NCBI RefSeq assembly: GCF_027460265.1
Contig: NZ_JAPZBC010000001.1
Location: forward strand, 6,333,001 to 6,397,000
Source: Streptomyces sp. WMMC940
GTDB lineage: Bacteria; Actinomycetota; Actinomycetes; Streptomycetales; Streptomycetaceae
Length of the DNA stretch: 64,000 nt
Reading direction: 5' to 3'
Shown here: positions 11,697-22,347 of the stretch, piece by piece
How positions within the stretch are numbered: position 1 is the first letter of the stretch
Layout of the letters: every line of letters starts with the position of its first letter
Notes under the pieces: generated by a model
Database searches by the model: none
Told to the model about the DNA's origin: nothing
What the model saw: the letters and a program-made list of their open reading frames with translations, nothing else
Position numbers and translations under genes: made by a program

Positions 11697-12491
11697 TCAG
11701 GCCGCCCGGCCCTCCCCGTCACCGTGCCGCCCCTGATACCGGGCGAATCCGCTGGTCTGCCAGGTGGTGCCGTCCGCGGTGACGGCGAACCCCTCCGTGC
11801 CGGGTAGCTGTTCCAGCCAGGCGCGTGCTCCCGCGCCCATGGCGTACGCGGCCGTCGCCCGTGCGTCGGCCTGGGTCAGCCCCCGGCTGACGACGGTCAT
11901 CGACGCCAGGCCGTCGTCCGGAGCGCCGCCCGAGCGCGGATCGACGATGTGGCAGCCGCGTTCGGCCGGGCCCGAGGTCGCGACGGCGAGACCGTCGTGC
12001 GCCTCGACGACCGCCGCGAGACCCCCGGGGTGGAGCGGGTCGGAGATGCCGATCCGCCAGGGGCCGCCGTACAGCTGGACGTCGCCGCCGCCGTTGAGGC
12101 AGACCGCCGCCGCGCCGGACGAGGCGATCATGACCACCGCGCGCTGCACGGCCCATCCCTTCACCAGGCCGGTGGGATCGAGCCCGCCCGCGTAGCGCGG
12201 GGTGAACCAGCCGTCGCTCAGGCGTTCCTCGGTCTCGCAGAGCCCGAAGACCTCGGCGACGTCCGGCTCGCAGTCGGCGAGGGTGAGCTCGCCGACTGCG
12301 AGCCTGCTGATCTGGCTGTCCGGGCGGTACGGCGAGAACACCTCGTCCACGTGGTGCAGTCCGGCGACGGCGGCGGCGAGCCCGGCACGCACACGCTCGC
12401 GGTCGGCATCGCCCTCCAGCCGCACATCGAACGAGAACACCGTGCCCATGACGTGCTCGACATGGCGCATCCGCGCCCGTTCCCCGGTCAC
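11697..12491 (-). CDS. apbE: FAD:protein FMN transferase (ApbE family)
   Basis: This 264-residue protein covalently attaches FMN from FAD to a threonine of target proteins. Family features are 'HVMGTVFSFDVR' at the N-terminus, 'DPTGLVKGWAV', 'CLNGGGDVQLYG' and 'HIVDPRSGGAPDD', plus a C-terminal segment with 'TQADARATAAYAMG' carrying the Mg-binding acidic/Thr residues. It starts with GTG 12491, which overlaps the stop of the FMN-binding gene (GTGA). It is therefore co-translated with its likely substrate, which carries two flavinylation motifs. No signal peptide is seen, suggesting that it acts before the target is exported. Confidence 0.9.
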   Translation of the reverse strand: MTGERARMRHVEHVMGTVFSFDVRLEGDADRERVRAGLAAAVAGLHHVDEVFSPYRPDSQISRLAVGELTLADCEPDVAEVFGLCETEERLSDGWFTPRYAGGLDPTGLVKGWAVQRAVVMIASSGAAAVCLNGGGDVQLYGGPWRIGISDPLHPGGLAAVVEAHDGLAVATSGPAERGCHIVDPRSGGAPDDGLASMTVVSRGLTQADARATAAYAMGAGARAWLEQLPGTEGFAVTADGTTWQTSGFARYQGRHGDGEGRAA

Positions 12492-13369
12492 AGTCCCGCC
12501 TTGTCGAGGGCGCTCTGCAGGGAGCTGATGTAGCCCTGGCTGGTGTAGGTGGCGCCGGAGACGGCGTCGATCTCGGCGCTCTGGGCGGCGACGGCCGCCT
12601 GGTTGAGTTTGGGTACGGCGTCGGCGGCGATCTTGCGGCTGTTGGCGTCGGAGCTGGGCGCCTTGACGGCCTCGGCGGCGGTGACCCGGCCGCCGCTGAC
12701 GGTGAGGCGCACCTGTACGTCGCCGTACTGGGTGCCCGCCACGTCCCCGAGCACCGATTCCGCGGCGCCGTCCTGCCCGGAACCGGAGCCGGAATCCGAA
12801 CCGTCGCCGTCGCCGGTGCCCGTCTCCCCGCCCGGGGCGTCCGCGCCGCTCCCGGCGCCGGGCGTCGCACCCTGCTGCGCACCGTCCCCGGAGCCGGATC
12901 CCGCCGCCCCCGCCTTGTCGAGGGCGCTCTGCAGGGAGCTGATGTAGCCCTGGCTGGTGTAGGTGGCGCCGGAGACGGCGTCGATCTCGCCGTTCTGGGC
13001 GGCGACGGCCGCCTGGTTGAGTTTGGGTACGGCGTCGGCGGCGATCTTGCGGCTGTTGGCGTCGGTGCTCGGCACCTTGACGGCCCGGGCCCCCGTGATC
13101 CGGCCGTTGCTCAGTGTGAGCTCGACCTGCACGGGCCCGAACTGGGTGTCGGCCTCGTCCCCGAGCACGGTCTCGCCGCCCGCCGGTACGGCGCCGCTGC
13201 CGGCGGGTGCCGAGGCGGCGGGCGGTGCGCCGCCGGCCTGCGACGAGGCTCCCGCCACCGTGGTGCCCGGCTGCTTCAGCGTCAGCAGTAGCGCGACGGC
13301 CGACGTGGTGCCGGCGACCGCGACCATCATCCGGAGCAGTGGATGCTTCCTCTTCACGTACGGCCTCAC
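12488..13369 (-). CDS. Membrane-anchored protein with two FMN-binding domains
   Basis: The protein has 293 residues and its GTG start (13369) overlaps the stop of the upstream reductase gene. An N-terminal basic segment and one hydrophobic stretch (about residues 11-31) act as signal or anchor. Two FMN-binding (NqrC/RnfG-type) domains follow, at about 66-150 and 204-293, joined by a Gly/Ser/Asp-rich linker (about 152-203). Each ends with D-A-V-S-G-A-T-Y-T-S, the flavinylation motif; the acceptor threonines would be Thr136 and Thr274. The two domains are nearly identical in DNA as well as protein. It probably carries covalent FMN outside the membrane and receives electrons from the ferric-reductase-like partner. 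Confidence 0.88.
   Translation of the reverse strand: MRPYVKRKHPLLRMMVAVAGTTSAVALLLTLKQPGTTVAGASSQAGGAPPAASAPAGSGAVPAGGETVLGDEADTQFGPVQVELTLSNGRITGARAVKVPSTDANSRKIAADAVPKLNQAAVAAQNGEIDAVSGATYTSQGYISSLQSALDKAGAAGSGSGDGAQQGATPGAGSGADAPGGETGTGDGDGSDSGSGSGQDGAAESVLGDVAGTQYGDVQVRLTVSGGRVTAAEAVKAPSSDANSRKIAADAVPKLNQAAVAAQSAEIDAVSGATYTSQGYISSLQSALDKAGL
12495..13069. repeat. Recent internal duplication of the FMN-binding domain
   Basis: The segment 12495-12655 recurs at 12909-13069, offset by 414 bp (138 codons). Only a few mismatches occur over about 160 bp, and the first 80 bp or so are identical. Such similarity implies either a recent tandem duplication or gene conversion keeping the copies alike. 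Confidence 0.9.
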
Positions 13370-14739
13370 ATCTCGAACGACTCGTGATGGATGCGACGCG
13401 ACGGCACGCCCGCCGCCCGCAGTGCGTTGTAGGACTCCTCGGCGAGCCCGGGCGGGCCGCAGAGGTACACGTCGTGCTCGTCGATGTCGGGGAACACTTC
13501 CTTCAGCCGCTCGGTGGTGATCTCCGGACGTGCCCCGTCCGGCCCGTTCACGGCGTACAGCAGCTTCGCCCGGCGGGCCTCGGCGATCTCCTGGAGCTCG
13601 GTCCACAGCGCCAGGTCCTCCGTCGAGCCGGCGCGGTAGAGCAGCGACAGGTCTCCCGGGCCGCCCGGCAGCGTCTCGAACAGTGCGCGCAGCGGGGTGA
13701 TCCCGGCGCCTCCGGCGATCAGGAGCACCTTGTTCCGGCTGCGCCGGCCCGCGGTCATCGCCCCGTAGGGACCCTCGGCCCAGACCCTGGTCCCCGGCTC
13801 CAGCCGGCCGAGCGCCCTGCTGTGCTCCCCGGCGGCCTTGACGGTGATGCGCAGCAGATCGGGGCGGGGCGGCGCGGAGAGGGAGTACGGGTTGGAGCTC
13901 CAGCGCAGGCCGTCGGCGAGGAACCGCCAGCGGAAGAACTGGCCCGCCTCCGCGCCGATCCGGTGCAGCCGCCGCCCCGTGATCAGGACGGACACCACGC
14001 CCGGTGCCTCGTCCACCACGGATTCCACCCGCATCCGGTGCCGCAGGTTGAGCCGCACCGGGGCCAGGATCCGGTACCAGAGGAGCAGTGCGCCGACCGT
14101 GCCGTAGAGCACGTACCAGATCGTGCGGGCGGTCGCGCTCGCCACGAACTCCGAGCCCGTGGCGAGCTGGTGCCAGAACGTCAGGTACACGGCGACATAG
14201 GTCAGCAGATGCAGGTAGTACCAGGTCTCGTAGCGCATCCGGCGGCGCACCGCGCCCGCCGAGACGAAACCGACCACCAGCAGCAGCGCCGTACCGATCG
14301 TCGCCTCGACCATCTCGGGGAAGTCGACGACGACGGTGACGGTCTGCTCGACCAGGCCGGTGCGGGCCTGGACGGAGTACCCCCAGACGGTGAGGACGAC
14401 ATGGGCGGTGACCAGGCTGATCGCGTACCGGCCGCTCATCGCGTGCCAGCGCGTCGCCCGGTCGGAGCCCACCCGCCGCTCCAGCGCGGGGACGCGGGCC
14501 ATTTGCAGCACCACGAGGGCGATCATGTAGCCGCCGAGCAGGCCCGTGATCCGGCCCGCGCCGATCAGCCACTCCGCGGTGTCCATGTGGACGACCGCGG
14601 TGTTGTCCCACCACAGCCACATGACGGCGGCGGCCCCGGCCCAGGCGGCGACCAGCAGCACCGTCGCCGGATTGCGGCGCGGCCGGATCGCCTGCATGGT
14701 CAGGCGTCTGGCGGCCCGACCGCTCTGAATCATCGTCAC
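13366..14739 (-). CDS. Ferric-reductase-like transmembrane flavoprotein with NAD(P)H-oxidoreductase domain
   Basis: The protein has 457 residues. GTG 14739 is chosen over ATG 14733 because AGGAG ends five bases before it. The N-terminal half has about six membrane helices of the ferric-reductase (haem b) type, starting 'VLLVAAWAGAAAVMWLWW', with histidines in 'RWHAMSGRYAISLVTAHVVL' and 'YLHLLTYVAVYLTFWHQL' as likely haem ligands. The C-terminal half is a ferredoxin-reductase module: 'NPYSLSA' (FAD), 'LLIAGGAGITPLRALFE' (NAD(P)) and 'VYLCGPPGL'. The stop overlaps the FMN-binding gene, which overlaps apbE. The three probably pass electrons from NAD(P)H across the membrane to covalently bound FMN; the final acceptor is not shown. 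Confidence 0.88.
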   Translation of the reverse strand: MTMIQSGRAARRLTMQAIRPRRNPATVLLVAAWAGAAAVMWLWWDNTAVVHMDTAEWLIGAGRITGLLGGYMIALVVLQMARVPALERRVGSDRATRWHAMSGRYAISLVTAHVVLTVWGYSVQARTGLVEQTVTVVVDFPEMVEATIGTALLLVVGFVSAGAVRRRMRYETWYYLHLLTYVAVYLTFWHQLATGSEFVASATARTIWYVLYGTVGALLLWYRILAPVRLNLRHRMRVESVVDEAPGVVSVLITGRRLHRIGAEAGQFFRWRFLADGLRWSSNPYSLSAPPRPDLLRITVKAAGEHSRALGRLEPGTRVWAEGPYGAMTAGRRSRNKVLLIAGGAGITPLRALFETLPGGPGDLSLLYRAGSTEDLALWTELQEIAEARRAKLLYAVNGPDGARPEITTERLKEVFPDIDEHDVYLCGPPGLAEESYNALRAAGVPSRRIHHESFEM

Positions 14740-15035
14740 CGCTGCTCCTCGGTCATCCGTCTCGCCCAGGTGGATACGGAGAGGAGGTACGCGGAGTTCA
14801 ATCGGCGGGCGGACCGCTCGGAGCATCGCCGGGCGAGGCGCCCCAGGGATCCCCGGCCCGCCGCCCGGAAGGGGATGGTCCGCTGTCCCCGGCACCTCCT
14901 TCCCCACGGCCGCCCCCGGGGCCGGCGGCGGGCGTGCCGTCGCGGCCACGGCCTGAGTCCGGCGTGGCGGCGGGGAGGCGCCGAGGGCCGCACGCGTCCG
15001 GCGTCCGTGCGCGGTACGGTCGCGACGCGCGCGGC
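14740..15035. other. Spacer between two minus-strand units
   Basis: About 296 bp between the 3' end of the PNPOx-like gene and the start of the reductase gene. It should hold the promoter of the electron-transfer operon. No gene or clear hairpin was recognised. Confidence 0.4.
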
Positions 15036-15592
<557 letters not shown>

Positions 15593-15617
<25 letters not shown>

Positions 15618-17125
15618 GCCCGGATTATGGCTCGGACGCGCCAACGGCGCCGAGGTGCGCCGCTGTTGGCCGGGTGTGCCGGGGCCGCCCCCGGCTCCGG
15701 AACCGTCCCCGCTTCCCCGTCCGCCCCCTTCTCCCCGTCCGTCCGGGGCCGTTCGGGCAGTCCCGCCCGCCACCGCAGGCGCAGCAGTACGTACTCGCTG
15801 AACAGATGCGTGCAGCGGTTCAGCAGCGCGTCCAGTTCGGTGGGGTCGTGGTGCCCTCCCACCGGCGGCTCCCACTGCTGGATCGCGGGCGCCGCCAGGG
15901 CCCTGAGCGACGGGTCCCGGTCGTCCAGCAGGGCGACCGCGGCACGCAGTTCCGCGACCCCGCCACGGGCGCGCAGCAGACGGAAGGCCGCCAGCCGGGT
16001 GTGGGCGGGGCTCCGGCGCGCGGTGAGCCGGTGCAGGAGCCAGCCCTCCGGGAGCCGGTCGGCCCAGGGGAGCAGCGCGGTCGCGGCCTCCCGGGCGACG
16101 GCGGGCGCGGGGTCGTCGAGCAGCGGCCGCAGCCGCTCGAGGTCGGTCCTGCCGAGCAGACGGAGACCGGCGACGGCCCGGGCCCGTACCGACGGGACGG
16201 GATGGGCGGTCAGCGGCCACAGCAGTCGGGCGTCCCGGGGCTCGCCGCACTCGGCGAGTCCGAGCGGCGCCCAGGCCGGAATGCCGCGGTCGGACGGGTC
16301 GGCGCACAGGGCGCGGTAGACGGGGAGCGGTTCGGCTCCCCCCTGCCGCAGCACATAGCGGGCGCAGGCCCGTACCAGCCCCGAGCGGTCGGTGAGGTAC
16401 GGACGGGCGTCGCCGTGGCGTCCGGCCCGGCGCAGGACCGTCACCCCGGCGGACCGCGCATCGGGGTGCCGTGACCGCAGCAGCGGGACGAGCACGTCGT
16501 CGCCGGTGGGGCCGAGCGCGAGTGCGGCCTCGGCGCACAGGCGCCGCACGACGGCGTCGTCGTCGGCCTCGGCGGTGAGGGCCAGGCGCGCTGCGGGGAG
16601 GAGCCCGCGCTCCACGGCGAGGCCGTGGGCGAACCGGCGGGTGGCGCGATCCGGCGCGGCCAGCAGGGGTTCGAGGGCTGCGGGCCGGGCGGTCTGCAGG
16701 AGCGCGGCCACGGCCTCGCGCGCGAACTCGCCGCGCTCGCGGCGCGCCAAGCGCAGGACGAGCGCTGTCAGCGGCACCAGTGTTTCCGGCTCCGCCCCGG
16801 CCAGCAGTACGGGAAGCAGCTCCCGGGCCCGCGACCGGACCGGACCGGCCCAGTCCGCGGTCCGGATCACGAGCAGCGGCAGCAGCTCCGGGCGACCGGC
16901 GACCTGCTCCAGAGCCGCTTCCCGGACCCTCCCGTCGCGGTGGCACAGCGCCAGTGCGGGCACGAGGGCGCGGTCCCGGGACTGGCTCTCGGGTGCGTTC
17001 GGCCGTACGAGGCGGGCCTCCGCGTCGAGCTCCAGCCAGGCGTCCGGGTCCGTCGCGCCGAGCGCCTCGTGGAGCCCCATCCCCTGCATGAGCCGCTCGG
17101 CGGCCGTGTTCCCCCTGGTCAGCAT
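15593..17125 (-). CDS. HEAT-repeat protein
   Basis: The protein has 510 residues from ATG 17125. In-phase starts up to 17188 exist but run into the argG promoter. It is almost entirely alpha-helical repeat: units such as '[40 protein letters not shown]' and '[22 protein letters not shown]' recur about a dozen times, each with the A/V-R-x-x-A-x-x-x-L pattern of HEAT or PBS-lyase repeats. It lacks catalytic motifs and is probably a protein-binding scaffold. It is divergent from argG, with about 115 bp between the starts. Confidence 0.8.
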
Positions 17126-17176
17126 GGTGTGAGGGTATGCAGCGGGGTGACCGGCGGCCATCGGATTTCCCGTGCG

Positions 17177-17241
17177 TTGACAAAACATACGGAGGACTGC
17201 ATAGTTATACCCATCACCGCATGCACCGTAAGGAGAAACCC
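17177..17241 (+). promoter_or_regulatory. argG promoter with ARG-box-like sequence and ribosome site
   Basis: TTGACA (17177-17182) followed after 17 bp by CATAGT (17200-17205) is a good vegetative promoter. TGCATAGTTATACCCAT (from 17198) overlaps the -10 and resembles the ARG boxes of argC, with a further GCATGC at 17219-17224. AAGGAG (17230-17235) is six bases ahead of GTG 17242. ArgR repression is therefore expected here as well. Confidence 0.6.
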
Positions 17242-18435
17242 GTGACCGAGCGCGTCGTACTCGCCTACTCGGGCGGTCTGGACACCTCCGTCGCCATCGG
17301 CTGGATCGCCGAGGAGACGGGCGCCGAGGTCATCGCCGTTGCCGTGGACGTCGGCCAGGGCGGCGAGGACCTGGACGTCATCCGCAAGCGCGCGCTCGCC
17401 TGCGGTGCCGTCGAGGCCGAGGTCGCGGACGCCAAGGACGAGTTCGCCGAGGAGTACTGCCTCCCGGCGATCAAGGCCAACGCCCTCTACATGGACCGCT
17501 ACCCGCTGGTCTCCGCCCTCTCCCGGCCGACGATCGTCAAGCACCTCGTGGCCGCCGCGAAGAAGCACGGCGCCTCGATCGTGGCCCACGGCTGCACCGG
17601 CAAGGGCAACGACCAGGTGCGGTTCGAGGCGGGCATCGCCTCCCTCGCCCCCGACCTGAAGTGCATCGCCCCGGTCCGTGACTACGCGATGACCCGGGAC
17701 AAGGCCATCGCGTTCTGCGAGGCGAAGCAGCTCCCGATCGCCACCACCAAGAAGTCGCCCTACTCGATCGACCAGAACGTCTTCGGGCGCGCCGTCGAGA
17801 CCGGCTTCCTGGAGGACATCTGGAACGGGCCGATCGAGGACATCTACGAGTACACCTCCAACCCGGCCGAGGTCCGCGAGGCCGACGAGGTGATCATCTC
17901 CTTCAAGGAGGGCGTGCCGGTCGCACTCGACGGCAAGCCCGTCACCGTCCTGCAGGCGATCCAGCAGCTCAACGAGCGGGCCGGCGCCCAGGGCATCGGC
18001 CGGATCGACATGGTCGAGGACCGGCTCGTCGGCATCAAGTCCCGCGAGGTGTACGAGGCCCCGGGCGCGATCGCGCTGATCACCGCCCACCAGGAGCTGG
18101 AGAACGTCACCGTCGAGCGCGAGCTGGCCCGGTACAAGCGGCAGGTCGAGCAGCGCTGGGGCGAGCTCGTCTACGACGGCCTGTGGTTCTCGCCGCTCAA
18201 GCGGGCCCTGGAGGGCTTCGTCGACGAGGCCAACCAGCACGTCACCGGCGACATCCGGATGACCCTGCACGGCGGCCGCGCCGTCGTCACCGGCCGGCGG
18301 TCGGAGCAGTCGCTGTACGACTTCAACCTCGCGACGTACGACACGGGCGACACGTTCGACCAGTCGAAGGCCCAGGGCTTCATCGACATCTTCGGTCTCT
18401 CGTCGAAGATCGCCGCGAAGCGCGACCTCGCCTGA
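17242..18435 (+). CDS. argG: Argininosuccinate synthase
   Basis: This 397-residue enzyme joins citrulline and aspartate using ATP. Motifs are the PP-loop '[12 protein letters not shown]' at the N-terminus, '[11 protein letters not shown]', '[14 protein letters not shown]' and '[12 protein letters not shown]'. GTG 17242 with AAGGAG six bases upstream gives the standard N-terminus; the in-phase ATG 17221 would place the ribosome site inside the coding sequence. It has its own promoter rather than belonging to the argC operon, and argH follows after 140 bp. Confidence 0.97.
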   Translation: MTERVVLAYSGGLDTSVAIGWIAEETGAEVIAVAVDVGQGGEDLDVIRKRALACGAVEAEVADAKDEFAEEYCLPAIKANALYMDRYPLVSALSRPTIVKHLVAAAKKHGASIVAHGCTGKGNDQVRFEAGIASLAPDLKCIAPVRDYAMTRDKAIAFCEAKQLPIATTKKSPYSIDQNVFGRAVETGFLEDIWNGPIEDIYEYTSNPAEVREADEVIISFKEGVPVALDGKPVTVLQAIQQLNERAGAQGIGRIDMVEDRLVGIKSREVYEAPGAIALITAHQELENVTVERELARYKRQVEQRWGELVYDGLWFSPLKRALEGFVDEANQHVTGDIRMTLHGGRAVVTGRRSEQSLYDFNLATYDTGDTFDQSKAQGFIDIFGLSSKIAAKRDLA

Positions 18436-18473
18436 TTCCCGTTTCCTGGGGCAACGTCTTCCACAGGTGCACC

Positions 18474-18535
18474 GCCGCCTCCCCTCCCGTCCGCCGGGGC
18501 CGGGCCCGCCGAGGCCCGGGAGCAGGGGAGGCGGC
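18474..18535 (+). terminator. Stem-loop in the argG-argH spacer
   Basis: A 12-bp stem pairs 18474-18485 with 18524-18535, with further GC-rich pairing inside the loop. It could end some argG transcripts or act as an attenuator or RNA-stability element before argH. There is no T-run and no visible arginine-rich leader peptide. Confidence 0.5.
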
Positions 18536-18563
18536 CGTACATCCGAAGCCCGGCAATTCTTGA

Positions 18564-20003
<1,440 letters not shown>

Positions 20004-20006
20004 CCG

Positions 20007-20041
20007 CCGCGGCGGCACCGGCCCGACCGGTGCCGCCGCGG
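20007..20041. terminator. Terminator after argH
   Basis: A perfect 15-bp stem (20007-20021 with 20027-20041) and 5-nt loop start three bases after the argH stop, facing the converging HAD remnant. Confidence 0.9.
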
Positions 20042-20086
20042 CACCGCCCCTCCCCGCAGCACCGCCACCCGCAGCGCCCCCGCCCC

Positions 20087-20569
20087 TCACAGCGCCGCCG
20101 CCCAGTCCGCGAGCGCGTCGAAGTCCGGCCGGATCAGTCCGATCCGGTGGTCGACGTGCAGCAGCAGGGCGGCGGCGAGGTGCTTCCGGTCGACGTACTC
20201 GCGGTCCGGGTCCGTGATCTCGTCGTCGATCCAGGCGAACGGTCGCCCGGCCGCGTACTCCAGCACGTACTGCGTCTTCCAGAACGTCCCCCGCGGCGAG
20301 GCGCCGTGCATCACGGGCCAGTCGATGAACGGCAGCTCGGGCAGCCCCAGGCGCGGTCCCACCCAGACATTGGCGTCGCCCTTCCACGTCGTCGCCCAGA
20401 CCAGTTCGTACCGGTCCCCGAGTGCGAGCAGCTCCGCGCCGTGACCCGGGTTGAGCCAGACCCGCAGGGGCTTGTCGTGCGCCCAGCCGCCGGGCCGCAT
20501 CCGGTGCGTCGTGTACCCCTCGGGCCGGCGTTCCGGTTGCCCGCCGTACGGGTTCAGTGGTCCGTCTAT
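20087..20569 (-). pseudogene. HAD-family gene, 3' part, cut off by the mobile element
   Basis: The minus-strand frame reads 'GPLNPYGGQPERRPEGYTTHRMRPGG' and on through 'VWATTWKGDANVWVGP' and 'FAWIDDEIT', which match the small actinobacterial HAD-like proteins that normally begin with a hydrophobic strand and D-x-D-G-P-L-N-P-Y. Here the codons before GPLNPY (a GTG-started VVGKID) come from the mobile element, so the first catalytic aspartate is missing. The missing ten codons lie at 26146-26175. Joining them across the shared ATAGAC restores a 168-residue protein. Translation from the element-derived GTG could give a 164-residue product lacking the DxD motif. Confidence 0.88.
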
Positions 20570-20579
20570 TTTACCGACC
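20564..20579. repeat. Left junction of the element: 6-bp core plus 10-bp end repeat
   Basis: On the plus strand GTCTAT (20564-20569, core) is followed by TTTACCGACC (20570-20579). The core also occurs at the right junction (26146-26151), and the 10-bp sequence occurs there in inverted orientation as GGTCGGTAAA (26136-26145). Confidence 0.9.
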
Positions 20580-20685
20580 ACAGGAGCCCTGATACCGGCT
20601 CTGAACTGCGACGATACATAGACTACATGTACGTGACGCCGAGTTGGGGCCGATGATGTCGTCCGTCTGAGTGATCCGGGGCCCC

Positions 20686-21231
20686 ATGTCTTTGGCCAAG
20701 GAAAACGAGGCTGCGCTTGATCGAGGAGTCGGGCAGCATGACGGTGTGGCTGATCTGCTGTGGGGAGACGTGAGCCGTTTCTTCGACCCGGATGTGATGG
20801 GGTCTCTGCCGGACCTGCGTGTCCCAGATGCCTCGGTGGAGAGCTGGCAGGCGGTCCTTGATCTTGTCGAGGCGAGAGGTTGGCATTGCCGGTACTCCGA
20901 AGGCGAGACCGTGCTGCCGGTCCCTCGGGCGGAGACCGTCCTGTCCCGCCCGGCGGACGCTGAATGTCCGAACCTGCGGGTCTGGCCGACTGCCGATGTT
21001 CTGGCGATCTTCCGATTCCAGGACGACGGTGAGATCGACTTCGACGTCGACCTGCGGGAGTTGCAGGGCCAGGAGCGACTTGATGTGTTCTGCGACTTCT
21101 TGCGGGAGATCGGGCGGTGCTTGGGCAAACCGGTGTTCATGGACGCTGAGGGCGATCATGGTCATCCGGTGCTCGGCTTCGATATCGACGCCGACCGAGT
21201 CGTCCTCCTGGCCGAGCCGCCGGCCAGGTGA
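20686..21231 (+). CDS. Unknown protein, cargo of the Tn554-like element
   Basis: The frame is open from GTG 20671. ATG 20686 gives 181 residues, but GTG 20746 ('VADLLWGDVSRFFDPDVMGSLPDL') is equally plausible, since the text before it is weakly conserved-looking. The protein is acidic and soluble, without signal peptide or membrane segments. It has an aromatic 'WGDVSRFFDPD' start, a middle block 'ADVLAIFRFQDDGEIDFDVDLREL' and a C-terminal 'GHPVLGFDIDADRVVLL' strand pattern, suggesting a small alpha/beta domain. No family was recognised. It is convergent with the next gene and lies entirely within the insertion. Confidence 0.6.
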   Translation: MSLAKENEAALDRGVGQHDGVADLLWGDVSRFFDPDVMGSLPDLRVPDASVESWQAVLDLVEARGWHCRYSEGETVLPVPRAETVLSRPADAECPNLRVWPTADVLAIFRFQDDGEIDFDVDLRELQGQERLDVFCDFLREIGRCLGKPVFMDAEGDHGHPVLGFDIDADRVVLLAEPPAR

Positions 21232-21279
21232 TTGCGGTCGCCGGCCGCGACCCGCAGCGGGCGCCACTGCGGAGGATGA

Positions 21280-21690
21280 TCAGTCGGTAGCGCCCGCCGA
21301 GCGGAGCGAGCGGCCGAGCTCACCGACGAGCAGACGAGGGTGGCGCCGCCACCACCACATGTCGCTGGGGTCGAATCCGCTGATCCGGTGGAACCGTGAC
21401 AGCGAGATGCCGTCGTCGAAGACGGTGGCGGCCCGGAAACGGTCGTCGAGGGCCTTGACCTGCGGGGTCCATAGGACGATCACGCGCTCCGTGAGGATCG
21501 GCCACGCCTCGTGCAGCCAGTTCCGGCTGTAGAGGTCGTTGGTGTATTCGTCCACCAGGTCGCTGTAACCGTCCTCGACCTGGCCCACGAGCCAGGCCCA
21601 CTTGTCGACCATCTCTTGGACGGTGAATGCCTTGCGCCAGCCGCGTTGACGCAGGACCTCGCCTGCTGCCGACTCGTTGTGGGGCTCCAT
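21280..21690 (-). CDS. Unknown protein, second cargo gene
   Basis: This 136-residue protein starts at ATG 21690. It is rich in Trp and charged residues ('QRGWRKAFTVQEMVDKWAWLVGQVEDGYSDLVDEYTNDL', 'NWLHEAWPILTERVI', 'DMWWWRRHPRLL'), predicted mostly helical and soluble, and has no catalytic motif that I recognise. It is convergent with the neighbouring unknown gene (48-bp gap). A strong hairpin separates it from tnpC, so it is transcribed independently of the transposition genes. Confidence 0.6.
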   Translation of the reverse strand: MEPHNESAAGEVLRQRGWRKAFTVQEMVDKWAWLVGQVEDGYSDLVDEYTNDLYSRNWLHEAWPILTERVIVLWTPQVKALDDRFRAATVFDDGISLSRFHRISGFDPSDMWWWRRHPRLLVGELGRSLRSAGATD

Positions 21691-21711
21691 CTGCCGGATC
21701 CTGGCATACGA

Positions 21712-21754
21712 CTCGGTCCGGTGACCACGGGTTTCCCGTGGTCACCGGACCGAG
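21712..21754. terminator. Perfect 20-bp hairpin after tnpC
   Basis: The arms 21712-21731 and 21735-21754 are perfectly complementary with a 3-nt loop. The hairpin lies between the end of tnpC (21772) and the start of the minus-strand cargo gene (21690). It should terminate the tnpABC transcript and insulate the cargo gene. Confidence 0.88.
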
Positions 21755-21771
21755 CGGCACTACTTGAGTTC

Positions 21772-22347
21772 TCAGCTGTCGACGATCTGGGCTTCGAGGT
21801 CGGCGAGGCGCCGGTCCTGGAAGCGGAGGTTGGAGCGGGCGGCCTTGAGTCGCTCGTCGAGGGTGCGGTTGTCGGTCGTGAGCTGGCGGACGCGTTGTTT
21901 GAGGGTGGTGTTCTCGGTGGTGATCCGCTGGATGGCCTCTTCGGTCCACTCGGCTTCCAAGTCCCTGATCTGGCCGAGGAGTTCGCCGATGCGGGTGCGC
22001 TGGGTGAGGATCTCGGCCTGGGCGGCCTTGAGAGCGTCCTCGGCGTTCAGGGCACGTTCGCGCCAGGTCGCCTCGCGTTCGTCGTGCTGGTCGGCAAGCA
22101 ACTGGGTCCGGCGGTCTCCGGACTCGGCCATCGCGCTGGCGACCGTGGCTCGGGCCTCGGCGTTGTCGTAGAGGAAGGTGCGCGAGACGTCTGCGCGACG
22201 GGCGACAGCGGCGACGCTGACCTGGGCTTTCTCGCGCCGAAGCCGGGTGATGGCTTCGCGGACCCGCTGGAGCGCGGTCTCCGTCCTGTGGCGGCGGGCC
22301 TCCAGGGCGGCGGCCGTGCGGGGTTCTGGGACGGCAGCGGTCTTCAT
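21772..22347 (-). CDS. tnpC: TnpC-like transposition accessory protein (HTH plus coiled coil)
   Basis: This 191-residue protein has ATG 22347 overlapping the tnpB stop (ATGA). The N-terminal part has a helix-turn-helix-like segment, 'VSVAAVARRADVSRTFLYDNAEA' (about residues 44-66). The remainder is a long heptad-rich coiled coil ('IGELLGQIRDLEAEWTEEAIQRI', 'TTLKQRVRQLTTDNRTLDERL'). This layout matches the third protein of Tn554-type elements, which affects orientation and efficiency of transposition. It is the last gene of the tnp unit and ends before a strong hairpin. Confidence 0.82.
   Translation of the reverse strand: MKTAAVPEPRTAAALEARRHRTETALQRVREAITRLRREKAQVSVAAVARRADVSRTFLYDNAEARATVASAMAESGDRRTQLLADQHDEREATWRERALNAEDALKAAQAEILTQRTRIGELLGQIRDLEAEWTEEAIQRITTENTTLKQRVRQLTTDNRTLDERLKAARSNLRFQDRRLADLEAQIVDS

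Noticed and set aside
12488..14620. One 710-residue minus-strand protein
   Set aside because: Only the part from 13369 down is real (FMN-binding protein); the upstream part is the out-of-frame shadow of the ferric-reductase-like gene.
20686..21690. Toxin-antitoxin pair
   Set aside because: The two cargo genes converge instead of being co-directional, and neither resembles a known toxin or antitoxin family; left as unknown.
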